Shown here piece by piece: positions 7,526 to 14,856 of a DNA stretch of 35,124 bases. The stretch is taken from positions 1-35,124 of the forward strand of contig CAZYEL010000011.1 in the NCBI GenBank assembly GCA_964646415.1. The letters run 5' to 3'. The notes beneath the pieces are model-generated. The model saw only the letters and a list, made by a program, of their open reading frames with translations, was not told the origin of the DNA and did not search any database. How positions within the stretch are numbered: the stretch's first letter is position 1; the number at the start of each line of letters is the position of its first letter. The position numbers and the translations under genes are program-made. The stretch is from VGJV01 sp964646415. Lineage in GTDB: Bacteria; Patescibacteriota; Minisyncoccia; UBA6257; 2-01-FULL-56-20.

Positions 7526-8092
7526 TTAGGATTTAGACACTCGACGGATATATCTTACTGCCTCTAGAAGATTCTTCACAGTAGCATCCGGCTTCACCTC
7601 ATGCTTCTTGTCGCGCCCGCCGTACCCCGTCTCTACCAAAATAGTGGCAACCCCCGCACGTTGCCCCGTAAGCATGTCTGAAGTCGTGTCTCCCACAAAA
7701 AAACTTTTTTTCAAATCAATCTTTAATTCTTTTGCCGCTTGGAAAACCATGCCCGGATTCGGCTTCCTGCAATCGCACTTCAAGCGATATTTTTTCACGC
7801 TTCCTTCCGGGTGATGCAGGCAAAGGTAGACCCCATCAATCCTCGCGCCGCGCCGTGCAAGCCGACGAAGCAACTCTGCGTTGATTTTTTCGAGTCCTTC
7901 CGCAGTGAGCAACCCCTTCGCCACCGCGCCTTGATTCGAAATGATGACAGTGAGAAGCCCCATGCGGTTCAATTCCGCGATAGACTTTGCCGCACCGGGA
8001 AGCAACCGCAAATCTTCCACCTTATTCAGGTGGTCAACCTCCTTATTAATAACCCCGTCTCTGTCCAAAAAAACCGCCCTGCGCTTCGCCAT
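7526..8092 (-). CDS. gmhB: D,D-heptose 1,7-bisphosphate phosphatase-like HAD protein (GmhB type), copy B
   Basis: A 188-residue HAD phosphatase starting MAKRRAVFLDRDGVINKEVD. The catalytic DRDG, motif II ISNQG, a zinc loop (CLHHPEG, then CDCRKPNPGM) and VGDTTSDM are all present and spaced as in GmhB. The start at 8092 is chosen because its ATG overlaps the TAA of the upstream SIS gene by one base (TAATG), which suggests translational coupling. A sugar isomerase followed directly by GmhB is the expected order of the heptose pathway. The stop codon lies in a dispersed repeat (AAATCCTAATGCC). Compared with copy A it keeps the fuller Cys/His zinc loop, so it is the better GmhB candidate. Confidence 0.85.
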   Translation of the reverse strand: MAKRRAVFLDRDGVINKEVDHLNKVEDLRLLPGAAKSIAELNRMGLLTVIISNQGAVAKGLLTAEGLEKINAELLRRLARRGARIDGVYLCLHHPEGSVKKYRLKCDCRKPNPGMVFQAAKELKIDLKKSFFVGDTTSDMLTGQRAGVATILVETGYGGRDKKHEVKPDATVKNLLEAVRYIRRVSKS

Positions 8093-8706
8093 TACTTCTT
8101 TTGCACCGTTTCCCACTTCCCATCGTGCTTTTTGAAATGCGGGTGGCTCACAATGAGGTGCCAAACCACCGCCTGGAAGCTTTCCGTGTGCGGGGTCACT
8201 GTCTCCGGATTCACGACCGGCACCACCACGCACGCGTCGGAAACTGTCTTTGTGTATCCCCCATCACGCCCCACGACGCCCATAACTTTTGCGCCGACAG
8301 ACTTTGCGTACTTCAAAGCCTCCACAATATTCACACTCACTTTTTTCTCGGCGTTGCCGCCCCCCACGGAGAAAACGAATATGCCATCCTTCGAAGAAAG
8401 CTGGCTGCCTTCGAGCCACTTTGCGAAGACCGAATCCCAGCCGTCATCATTCACCCGCGCAGAAAGTTCCGCGACATTGTCTACCGGTGTGTATGACTCA
8501 ATGCCCGCGATTTTCCGGAAATCGTTCACCGCATGGCTCGCGTGCCCCGCGCCGCCGCCCACGCCCAAAATGAAAAGCCGTCCCTTCTTCTCCCGAATAT
8601 CTTTCAAAACCTCAATCATCCGCGCGATTGCGGCATGGTCTATCGTATCTATAATCTGCTTCGCCTCGGCGAAGTAGGATTCAATGTAGGGTTTGTACAT
8701 AGCCAT
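8092..8706 (-). CDS. SIS-domain sugar-phosphate isomerase, divergent GmhA-like
   Basis: A 204-residue single SIS domain protein. The phosphate-binding Ser/Gly loops are visible as LFILGVGGGAGHASHAVND and FVFSVGGGNAEKK. The domain is that of phosphoheptose isomerase, which turns sedoheptulose 7-phosphate into D-glycero-D-manno-heptose 7-phosphate. The region that in GmhA reads HFxEE and carries the catalytic Glu reads HAVNDF here, and the C-terminal helix has FQAVVWHLIV. The active site therefore differs from that of the canonical GmhA at 26806. It is coupled by a one-base overlap to the GmhB gene downstream. It may isomerise or bind a related sugar phosphate. A dispersed repeat overlaps its 5' end. 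Confidence 0.75.
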   Translation of the reverse strand: MAMYKPYIESYFAEAKQIIDTIDHAAIARMIEVLKDIREKKGRLFILGVGGGAGHASHAVNDFRKIAGIESYTPVDNVAELSARVNDDGWDSVFAKWLEGSQLSSKDGIFVFSVGGGNAEKKVSVNIVEALKYAKSVGAKVMGVVGRDGGYTKTVSDACVVVPVVNPETVTPHTESFQAVVWHLIVSHPHFKKHDGKWETVQKK

Positions 8707-8805
8707 TAGGACTTAGCCAATAGAACTTAGGCATAATACAAGAAAAACCACCAATCATCAATGCTTTTTGAATTTTAATTCCTAATGGCTAAGTTATAAT
8801 GGCTA
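8699..8805. repeat. Dispersed repeat family A (TAGCCATTAGGACTTAGCC), inverted pair
   Basis: The left arm TAGCCATTAGGACTTAGCCA is followed after about 70 bp by the opposite-strand version CCTAATGGCTAAG. Related pieces occur at 7472-7540, 13783-13897 and 14818-14856, always between genes of this locus. Confidence 0.75.
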
Positions 8806-8809
8806 GCGG

Positions 8810-9634
8810 CTACACTTTCCGCCGCAGCGTGAACTGGTCTGTTTTCATGGTTTCGGCAATTTCCTTCGGGCCCCACTTCGGGTACTCGTCCCACACGGCG
8901 CTCAAGAATTTGCCCGAGAGGCCGTTTGAGGCGTCGGAGGCGAGGAACACGCAAAGCGCCGCAGCTTTCTCGGGAGGCACGCCGCCTTCCGCCTTCTGTT
9001 TCAAAAGCTTCGCATAGCGGTCTTTCCCCACCTTTTCTTCGCCCGCCGCGAGCGCTTCGTCCAGAAACTTCGTGTTCACCGCGCCGGGAGCGAAGCAATT
9101 CACCTCGATACCATATTCTTTCACTTCGTCGGCAATCGTTTCCGTGAGCCGCACAATCGCGCCCTTCGAGGCGTGGTAGGCGCTGAAGCGCGCCAAGGGG
9201 CCGTCGCCGCCGCCAGAAAAGTTGATAATCTTGCCCGATTTTTGGGACTTCATATGCGGAATCACCTCCTGCATCACGCGGAATGTCCCGAACACGTTCA
9301 CTTCAAAAGTATTTTTCCATTTGTCGAAATCCACCTCCTCCGAAGGCCCGATGGGGCCGTAAATCCCCGCGCCGTTCACCAAAACATCAATTCTCCCGAA
9401 TACATGAAGCGCGGCTTCAACTGCCGCCTTCACATCCCCCGAGCGGGAAACGTCCGCCGGGCAGGATTCCACCTCCCCCAGCTTCTTCAAATCTTCCTTC
9501 GCGGCTTTGAGTTCCTCCCGGTCGCGCGCCACAAGCATAACTTTCGCTCCTTCTTTGAGATATGCTTCCGCAATCGCGTGGCCGATGCCGCGGCTCCCGC
9601 CGGTAATAAACGCAACTTTCCCTTTAAGCAACAT
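8810..9634 (-). CDS. Short-chain dehydrogenase/reductase (classical SDR)
   Basis: A 274-residue classical SDR. TGGSRGIGHAIAEAY binds the dinucleotide, LVNGAGIYGP is the NAG-type motif, the catalytic Ser lies in INFSGGG, and the active site YHASKGA gives Tyr-xxx-Lys. FAPGAVNTKF follows as in the family. It should oxidise or reduce a hydroxyl/keto group with NAD(P). The C-terminal extension after about residue 235 (SAVWDEYPKWGPKEIAETMK) is common in sugar-cluster SDRs. It lies downstream of a Gfo/Idh/MocA oxidoreductase gene on the same strand, which suggests the two modify the same sugar intermediate (inference). The nested palindrome at 9648-9684 separates them. Confidence 0.85.
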   Translation of the reverse strand: MLLKGKVAFITGGSRGIGHAIAEAYLKEGAKVMLVARDREELKAAKEDLKKLGEVESCPADVSRSGDVKAAVEAALHVFGRIDVLVNGAGIYGPIGPSEEVDFDKWKNTFEVNVFGTFRVMQEVIPHMKSQKSGKIINFSGGGDGPLARFSAYHASKGAIVRLTETIADEVKEYGIEVNCFAPGAVNTKFLDEALAAGEEKVGKDRYAKLLKQKAEGGVPPEKAAALCVFLASDASNGLSGKFLSAVWDEYPKWGPKEIAETMKTDQFTLRRKV

Positions 9635-9647
9635 GGTTTGAAATGCT

Positions 9648-9684
9648 AAGGTTTAACCTTTTTACAGATTCAAGGTTAAACCTT
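9648..9684. repeat. Nested palindrome AAGGTTTAACCTT / AAGGTTAAACCTT
   Basis: Arms 9648-9660 and 9672-9684 are perfect complements across an 11-nt loop, and each arm is itself nearly palindromic. The TAA stop of the oxidoreductase gene (9676) lies inside the second arm. Confidence 0.85.
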
Positions 9685-10677
9685 GGAATCCGCATAAATC
9701 CGCTCGACGATTTTGAGCACTTCGACCACGTCTTCTCCTTTCGCCTTCAGCTCCGTCCTCCCCCCGATGACCGCAGCAAATTCTTCGAGCTCGCGCGCGA
9801 AAGAATCTTCTTTCTTCTCCTCGGCAAACGCCGTTGTGGTTTCCACGGGAAACTTCCCCGACTGCGGGTCCACTTTCCCCACGGTAAGCTTCTCGGGGCC
9901 CCGGTAGCGCTTGTCCAATCCGTCTATCGAGAGATACCCCTTCGTGCCGAAAATCTCGAAGGAGTGCACCCACTCCCAGTTCGTCCAGCTCACGTGAATC
10001 TGCGCCACGCGCTTGTCGGCGGTGCGAAGCAGAAGGAAGCCGTTGTCCTCCACTTCGCCACCCCAATAAAGATTCTCCGCAAACCCCTTCACGTCCGTAA
10101 AGTCCCCCATAAACCACCGCGCCATATCTATCATGTGCATCCCCTGGTCAATAAGCTCTCCCCCGCCGCTTACTTTTTTGTTGAAGCGCCACTCCTTTTC
10201 ATACCCCGGACGGCCGCCGAAGCCGTACCGCGCCCGCACGCAGATAATTTTCCCAATCTCGCCCTTGTCCGCAATCTCTTTCGCCCGCATATACGCGGGG
10301 TGATAGCGGTGGTTGAACCCGATCATATACACGCGATTCGCCTTCCCCGCGGCGGCGATATTTTCCGCAACCTCTGCGGACGATACGCCCGCCGGCTTCT
10401 CGCAAAGAACATGCTTCCCCGCCTCAAGCGCGGCCTTCGAGACGGGTGCGAGGAATGCGTGCGGGGTTGCGATCACCACCGCTTCAAAGTCCCCTTTCGT
10501 TAAAGCTTCTTTAAGGTCGGAGTACGCCACGGCTCCCGGGAACGCATCCGCGATGGCTTTCGCTTTTACCGCATCCACGTCCACCACCGCGTTGAACACG
10601 CAAGAGCTGCTTTTTTTGAACGCGTCGGACCAAATTTTCCCGATGCCGCCCGCGCCGATGAGAGCGATGCTGATCAT
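9676..10677 (-). CDS. Gfo/Idh/MocA-family oxidoreductase
   Basis: A 333-residue NAD(P)-dependent oxidoreductase. The N-terminal Rossmann start IALIGAGGIGKIW, the hinge VLCEKPAG (EKP motif, near residue 95) and the C-terminal block GGGELIDQGMHMIDMARW with its conserved His are diagnostic of the Gfo/Idh/MocA family. Members oxidise sugar hydroxyls, often 3-OH of UDP-hexuronic acids or inositols. It lies directly downstream of the UDP-sugar-dehydrogenase homolog, which would fit a UDP-hexuronate pathway, but that neighbour lacks its catalytic Cys. The start at 10677 has TACAAT 6 nt upstream. The last codons (Ser-Lys-Val-stop) come from a dispersed palindrome. Confidence 0.87.
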   Translation of the reverse strand: MISIALIGAGGIGKIWSDAFKKSSSCVFNAVVDVDAVKAKAIADAFPGAVAYSDLKEALTKGDFEAVVIATPHAFLAPVSKAALEAGKHVLCEKPAGVSSAEVAENIAAAGKANRVYMIGFNHRYHPAYMRAKEIADKGEIGKIICVRARYGFGGRPGYEKEWRFNKKVSGGGELIDQGMHMIDMARWFMGDFTDVKGFAENLYWGGEVEDNGFLLLRTADKRVAQIHVSWTNWEWVHSFEIFGTKGYLSIDGLDKRYRGPEKLTVGKVDPQSGKFPVETTTAFAEEKKEDSFARELEEFAAVIGGRTELKAKGEDVVEVLKIVERIYADSKV

Positions 10678-10683
10678 TGGTTA

Positions 10684-10689
10684 ATTGTA
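10684..10689 (-). promoter_or_regulatory. -10 box for leaderless oxidoreductase transcript
   Basis: Minus-strand TACAAT is followed by six bases (TAACCA) and the ATG at 10677, the same geometry as at the flippase gene start. Confidence 0.45.
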
Positions 10690-10708
10690 ATTATTGGCAT
10701 CAATGTTA

Positions 10709-10742
10709 GGAAGTCGGACTTCCTGGAAGAAGTCCGACTTCC
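10709..10742. repeat. Nested palindrome GGAAGTCGGACTTC / GAAGTCCGACTTCC
   Basis: Arms 10709-10722 and 10729-10742 are perfect complements with a 6-nt loop, and each arm is itself nearly self-complementary. It begins 6 nt past the stop of the dehydrogenase-like gene (10749). It has the same architecture as 9648-9684 and 30263-30298 but a different sequence. Confidence 0.85.
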
Positions 10743-10748
10743 CAGAAC

Positions 10749-12047
10749 TCACGGCCGCCCAATGCTTAAATACGTAATTCCCGCGCCTTTAATGTCTTTC
10801 TCCTTGTCGCACAAGACATTCTGCGTGTCAAAGAGAATGGGAGTGCGCATCACGGATTTCAGCTTGGCAAAATCGAGCGCCTTGAATTCCTTGGAAGGCG
10901 TCACTACCAGCGCCGCATCCGCTCCCTGCGCGGCTTCATACGCGTCCTTGAAGAAAGGTGAGGGAGTTGCGGCCTTCACTTCACCGGGGTTCGCAAGCGG
11001 GTCGTAAAGCCGGAACGCGGCTCCCGCCTCGCGAAGCATCTTCTCCACCTCAAGCGCCTGCGAGCGGCGGAGCGTGGGCGTCCCCGACTTGTACGTCACC
11101 CCCAAAAGCGCGAGCGTCTTCCCCTGTACACCCCCGAGCTGCTCCTCAAGGCGCGCTTTTACCAGCCCGTTCCGCACACGGTTTTTCTCAAGCACTCCTT
11201 GAATCACCGGGAGTTCCATACCTTCCCGCTCGCCCGCGTGGATGAGCGCTTTGAGGTCGCGCGCGAGCGTACCGCCCGAGAACCCCAGCCCCGCGAAAAG
11301 ATACGCCTTCGGTCCCACCCGAGGATCGGACTTGAGCGCCCGTATGACGTCTTCGATGTCGCCTCCCACTTTTCCCGAAACGTCCGCCAAGTCATTTGCG
11401 AAACTGATGCAAGTCGCGAGAAATGCGTTCAGTGCATGCTTCGCCATCTCCGCCGAAGGCACGGACATTGAAACGATTTCCGCCTTAAGCGGAGCGAAGA
11501 CTTCCGCCGCGCGCCGCAACGCCTCCGGCGTATCCGCGCCGAGCACCACCCGCCCGGGCTCAAGAAAACACTTCACCGCATCCCCAAGGCGCAAATTCTC
11601 CGGGGAGTACACATACTCAAACTGCAACTCCGGCCGCGCCGCACAAAGCGCGTCACATATCGTCTTGGAAGTCCCCACCGGAAGCTGGCTCGATATCCCG
11701 ATAAGCACGTTGTTTTGAAAAAAAGGAGTTGCTTTCTTCACCGCCTCCGTAACCACCGACACATCCACCTCGTCGCTGTCATCCACCGGCGTATCGAAGG
11801 TGAACCACGTCACGTCACAATCACGAAGCTTGCTCCAATCAGTGGTATACGCAAGGCGCCCCGAGGCGCGGTGCGCCGCAATAAGCTCCGCAAGGCGCGG
11901 CTCCGCGAGCGGCGGGATATTGTTGTTGAAATTCGCAATTACCTGCGCATCATCGCTCACGCCAACGACCGCGTGACCCGCTTCCGCAAAACCCGCGGAG
12001 TAAACCTCGCCGAGATGCCAAAGACCGATAACGCCAATCTTAGCCAT
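10749..12047 (-). CDS. UDP-glucose/GDP-mannose dehydrogenase homolog lacking the catalytic Cys
   Basis: A 432-residue protein with the three-part layout of UDP-sugar 6-dehydrogenases. It has an N-terminal NAD domain (KIGVIGLWHLGEVYSAGFA), a middle domain with K203 and N207 (AKHALNAF), and a C-terminal UDP-binding domain (LALLGVTYKSGTPTLRRS). The family active-site loop GFGGSCxPKD reads GLGFSGGTLARD here, so the nucleophilic Cys is Thr260 and the nearby Lys is Arg. Without the Cys the usual four-electron oxidation to a uronic acid through a thioester should not occur. A two-electron or non-oxidative role, or a binding function, is possible. The ATG at 12047 overlaps the transaldolase stop by 8 nt, so the two are coupled. 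Confidence 0.85.
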   Translation of the reverse strand: MAKIGVIGLWHLGEVYSAGFAEAGHAVVGVSDDAQVIANFNNNIPPLAEPRLAELIAAHRASGRLAYTTDWSKLRDCDVTWFTFDTPVDDSDEVDVSVVTEAVKKATPFFQNNVLIGISSQLPVGTSKTICDALCAARPELQFEYVYSPENLRLGDAVKCFLEPGRVVLGADTPEALRRAAEVFAPLKAEIVSMSVPSAEMAKHALNAFLATCISFANDLADVSGKVGGDIEDVIRALKSDPRVGPKAYLFAGLGFSGGTLARDLKALIHAGEREGMELPVIQGVLEKNRVRNGLVKARLEEQLGGVQGKTLALLGVTYKSGTPTLRRSQALEVEKMLREAGAAFRLYDPLANPGEVKAATPSPFFKDAYEAAQGADAALVVTPSKEFKALDFAKLKSVMRTPILFDTQNVLCDKEKDIKGAGITYLSIGRP

Positions 12048-12786
12048 TAGCTTCATAAAGGGAGTAACCGACTTTTTGCCCGTCGTCGTAGAACATCTGC
12101 ACCGTTTCAAGCGAAAGCCGGCTCAAGTCATAATGCAATTTCTCAAGTTTCTTCAAAATATCGGGAGTGGCAGTGATGATGTGACACCCGAGTTTTTCCG
12201 CCTGGATGATATTCAAGAGCTCGCGCGTGCTCGCCCACAAAAGCTCGGCGGCGGGATTCGGCGCGAGGATTCGCTTCGCTTCTTCCATATACGGAAGCGG
12301 GTCACGCCCCGTATCCGCAATACGCCCCGCAAAGACCGACACGATGGAAGGAAGCTTCGGAGACAACACTTTCGCAACCTCTTCCACATGTGAGACCGTA
12401 AGGAGCGCCGTTACGTTCACTTTCACCTGCCTGTCCACAAGGCGCTTCACAAGCGGCACCGAAGACTCCCCCTTTGTATTCGTGATGGGAATTTTCACGT
12501 ATACGTTCGCCGCCCATCCCGCAATGATGCCTGCCTGCCGCTCCATTTCTTTGAAATCATCGGAGAATACCTCGAAAGAAATTGGCTTGTCTTTAATCGC
12601 GGTGAGTACGTCCTTCGCAAACGCGGCGTAGTCGGTCACACCCGCCTTGCGCATAAGCGTGGGGTTGGTGGTGAGTCCTTTGATATGGGGCTTGCTCGCA
12701 AGCTCCACCATGCTCGCTTTCTCCGCACCGTCCGCAAAAATTTTAATGCGCAACTCGTGCGCTTTTCTTGGATTTTCTGGAGGCAT
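12040..12786 (-). CDS. Transaldolase-family protein (TalC/Fsa-like)
   Basis: A 248-residue TIM-barrel aldolase of the small transaldolase type. IKGLTTNPTLMRKAG matches the TTNPS block, VYVKIPIT carries the Schiff-base Lys, and VNVTALLT is the next conserved strand. Transaldolase moves a dihydroxyacetone unit and can form sedoheptulose 7-phosphate. That compound is the starting point of the heptose pathway encoded around it, so a supply role is likely (inference). It follows the GHMP kinase gene by 9 nt and overlaps the dehydrogenase-like gene by 8 nt, so the three look like one operon. A -10-like TAGTAT lies 6 nt before the ATG. A fructose-6-phosphate aldolase activity cannot be excluded. Confidence 0.85.
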   Translation of the reverse strand: MPPENPRKAHELRIKIFADGAEKASMVELASKPHIKGLTTNPTLMRKAGVTDYAAFAKDVLTAIKDKPISFEVFSDDFKEMERQAGIIAGWAANVYVKIPITNTKGESSVPLVKRLVDRQVKVNVTALLTVSHVEEVAKVLSPKLPSIVSVFAGRIADTGRDPLPYMEEAKRILAPNPAAELLWASTRELLNIIQAEKLGCHIITATPDILKKLEKLHYDLSRLSLETVQMFYDDGQKVGYSLYEANG

Positions 12787-12795
12787 GCCGTGATA

Positions 12796-13782
12796 CTAAA
12801 GATCAACAAGTACCTTTGACCCTTCGTAGTCAAAACGATAGTGCATTTCCCGCAAGCCAAATTGCTTCATCGCTTCACGGAACTGTTTGTGTTTTTCCGG
12901 CACGTAGAACGTGAAGAATCCTCCGCCGCCGGCGCCGGAAATCTTCCCGCCCAAGGCGCCCGCCGCTTTCCCCGCCTCGTAGATTTTGTCGAACTCCGGA
13001 TTCGTCATCTTGGTCGAGGTGCGCTTCTTGTGCTGCCAGTGCGCATCGAAAAACCGCCCCACCTCATCCACATCATCGCCCTCCATCGCCTCAAGGATTT
13101 GGCGGCCGATTTCCTCGATGTAGCGCATACTCTCTATAACGTCTTTCTTCTCCTCCTTCATCCCCTTCGTTTGCTCGGCGAGAATAGTGTCCGCACTCCT
13201 TCGGACACCCGTGAAGAACATGAGCATGTTGCGATTCAGCGCGTCCGCCGTCTCCTGCGCCACATTCGCCTTGCGGACCTTGACCGTGCCATCCTTCGCA
13301 ATCTCCAAAACCGTGAGCCCCCCGAAGGCGGCCATGTACGGGTCCTGCTTGCCGATGGGGCGCTTGAGAATGTCGTTCTCTATCGTGAAATCTTCCTCGG
13401 CAATCGTCTGGAGCGAAACATAGTCGCGCTTCAAAGTATGGAGCGCGTGAAGCACGGCAACGGTAAAGCAACTCGACGAACCGAGTCCCGTGCCGGCTGA
13501 CACGTCGGCAACCGTGGAAATCTCAATCTGCTTCTCGATTCCCATAAAGCGGAGAATTTCCCGGAAAATCGAGTGCTTCACTTCGCTCACGCTTGCAACA
13601 TATTCCGCTTCGCTGTACTTAAGCCGAATCAAATCATCTTCCATGGGACGGCTCACGCTCGCAAACATATATTTGTCGAGCCCCGCGGAGAATATGAACC
13701 CGCCGTTCTTTTCGTAATATGACGGCAAATCAGTCCCCCCTCCCCCCAATGTTACCCGGAACGGCGTACGCGTGATAATCAT
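12796..13782 (-). CDS. GHMP sugar kinase, HddA-like (D-glycero-D-manno-heptose 7-phosphate kinase type)
   Basis: A 328-residue GHMP kinase. Motif 1 is TRTPFRVTLGGGGTDLPSYY, motif 2 the phosphate loop GTGLGSSSCFTVAVLH, and motif 3 GGKISGAGGGGFFTFYV near the C-terminus. The N-terminal GGGGTDxPxxY and the overall length match HddA, which phosphorylates D-glycero-D-manno-heptose 7-phosphate at C1. Fucokinase-like relatives have a similar motif 1, so a different sugar is possible. It heads the short operon with transaldolase and the dehydrogenase homolog. A second HddA-like kinase is at 28098. Family repeats border its 5' end. Confidence 0.85.
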   Translation of the reverse strand: MIITRTPFRVTLGGGGTDLPSYYEKNGGFIFSAGLDKYMFASVSRPMEDDLIRLKYSEAEYVASVSEVKHSIFREILRFMGIEKQIEISTVADVSAGTGLGSSSCFTVAVLHALHTLKRDYVSLQTIAEEDFTIENDILKRPIGKQDPYMAAFGGLTVLEIAKDGTVKVRKANVAQETADALNRNMLMFFTGVRRSADTILAEQTKGMKEEKKDVIESMRYIEEIGRQILEAMEGDDVDEVGRFFDAHWQHKKRTSTKMTNPEFDKIYEAGKAAGALGGKISGAGGGGFFTFYVPEKHKQFREAMKQFGLREMHYRFDYEGSKVLVDL

Positions 13783-13897
13783 TAGATTAGAACTTAGTAC
13801 TTAGCCATTAGAACTTAGACGACCACTTAAGAATACACCTGTTTTTTCCTAAATTCTAATGGCTATTGGCTAATGCCTGCCTGCCGGCAGACAGGGC
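13783..13897. repeat. Dispersed repeat family A pair with CCTGCC-type hairpin
   Basis: The left part carries TTAGCCATTAGAACTTAG and the right part the complementary type CTAATGGCTATTGGCTAA, followed by a GCCTGCCTGCCGGCAG hairpin (13875-13897). The repeat runs up to the stop codon of the epimerase gene at 13897. No gene is present. Confidence 0.75.
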
Positions 13898-14808
13898 TAT
13901 TTGATGTTTCCTTTCTTGAACTCTTCCCGCATCCACTCGATTTGCGCGCGAAGACCCTCTTCGAGCGTGGTTTTCGGCTTCCAGCCAAGCGCTTTCGCCT
14001 CGCTCCAGTCCGCAAGCGTCGCGACCGGTGGGTCACCTGCCCCGCGCGGCTTCCGCACCGGGTCGGGATGTACTCCCATAAGCTTCACGATGGTCTCGTA
14101 AATTTCTTTAATCGAAGTGGACGTGCCGCTTCCCAGACGGAAAAGCTTGTTCTTCACCCGATTATCCGCAAGGCACAGCATGTGGAAATCATTTATGTCG
14201 TCCACGTAGATAAAGTCGCGTTTGTTTTCCTCGTCGCCGTCGAAGATAATCGGCCGCTCGCCCTTGAGGAACGTGACGATAAGCTTACTCATCACCGGAG
14301 GCGAAGCGCGACGGTAGTCCTGCCGCGGCCCGTAGAGATTGAAGTATCGGAGTCCCACGATGTCCATGCCGAACGCCGCGCGATACCCCTCCGCCACTCT
14401 CCCGTCCGCAAGCTTTGAAATCGCATAAAAGCCCTTCAACCGGTCATCGCCCTCCTCCACCGCGGATGAGTCCGCGTACATCGTGCGAGGCACTCCCGCG
14501 CGCCGTGCGGCTTCAAACACGTTCGCGGTACCGGTAACGTTTATGTCCATCGTCGCCACAGGGTCCGCTTGACAGTCGGGCAAGCAATTCTTCGCCGCAA
14601 GATGAAACACGCCATCAATACCTTCAAAGAGCGGATAAATGTCTTTCGAACGAATATCGAGCTGATGGAACTCCACCGCTTCGGGAACTTGCTCCTTGCG
14701 GCCGTACTCCAGATTGTCAATCCCCACCACGCTATGTCCCGCAACGATGAGCCGGTCCGCCAAAGCGCTCCCGATAAAACCGGCTATGCCAGTGACAAGT
14801 ACTTTCAT
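13897..14808 (-). CDS. NAD-dependent epimerase/dehydratase (extended SDR)
   Basis: An extended SDR of about 303 residues. MKVLVTGIAGFIGSALADRL carries the GxxGxxG motif, VFHLAAKN is the strand-4 block, the active site is FYAISKLADG (Tyr-xxx-Lys), and RYFNLYGPRQDYR is typical of UDP-glucose/galacturonate 4-epimerases and dTDP-glucose dehydratases. It acts on an NDP-sugar, most likely a C4 epimerase or a 4,6-dehydratase relative. The ATG at 14808 is preferred over 14814 because the fold begins right there and TAGGGT lies 7 nt upstream. It sits in the cluster between glycosyltransferase and kinase genes. Confidence 0.85.
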   Translation of the reverse strand: MKVLVTGIAGFIGSALADRLIVAGHSVVGIDNLEYGRKEQVPEAVEFHQLDIRSKDIYPLFEGIDGVFHLAAKNCLPDCQADPVATMDINVTGTANVFEAARRAGVPRTMYADSSAVEEGDDRLKGFYAISKLADGRVAEGYRAAFGMDIVGLRYFNLYGPRQDYRRASPPVMSKLIVTFLKGERPIIFDGDEENKRDFIYVDDINDFHMLCLADNRVKNKLFRLGSGTSTSIKEIYETIVKLMGVHPDPVRKPRGAGDPPVATLADWSEAKALGWKPKTTLEEGLRAQIEWMREEFKKGNIK

Positions 14809-14817
14809 AGTCATTAC

Positions 14818-14856
14818 CCTAGCACAGCCATTAGGACTTAGCCATGAGGACTTAGA
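14818..14856. repeat. Dispersed repeat family A, two direct units
   Basis: AGCCATTAGGACTTAGCC is followed by CATGAGGACTTAGAC. The final TTA gives the TAA stop codon of the glycosyltransferase gene at 14852. Confidence 0.7.
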
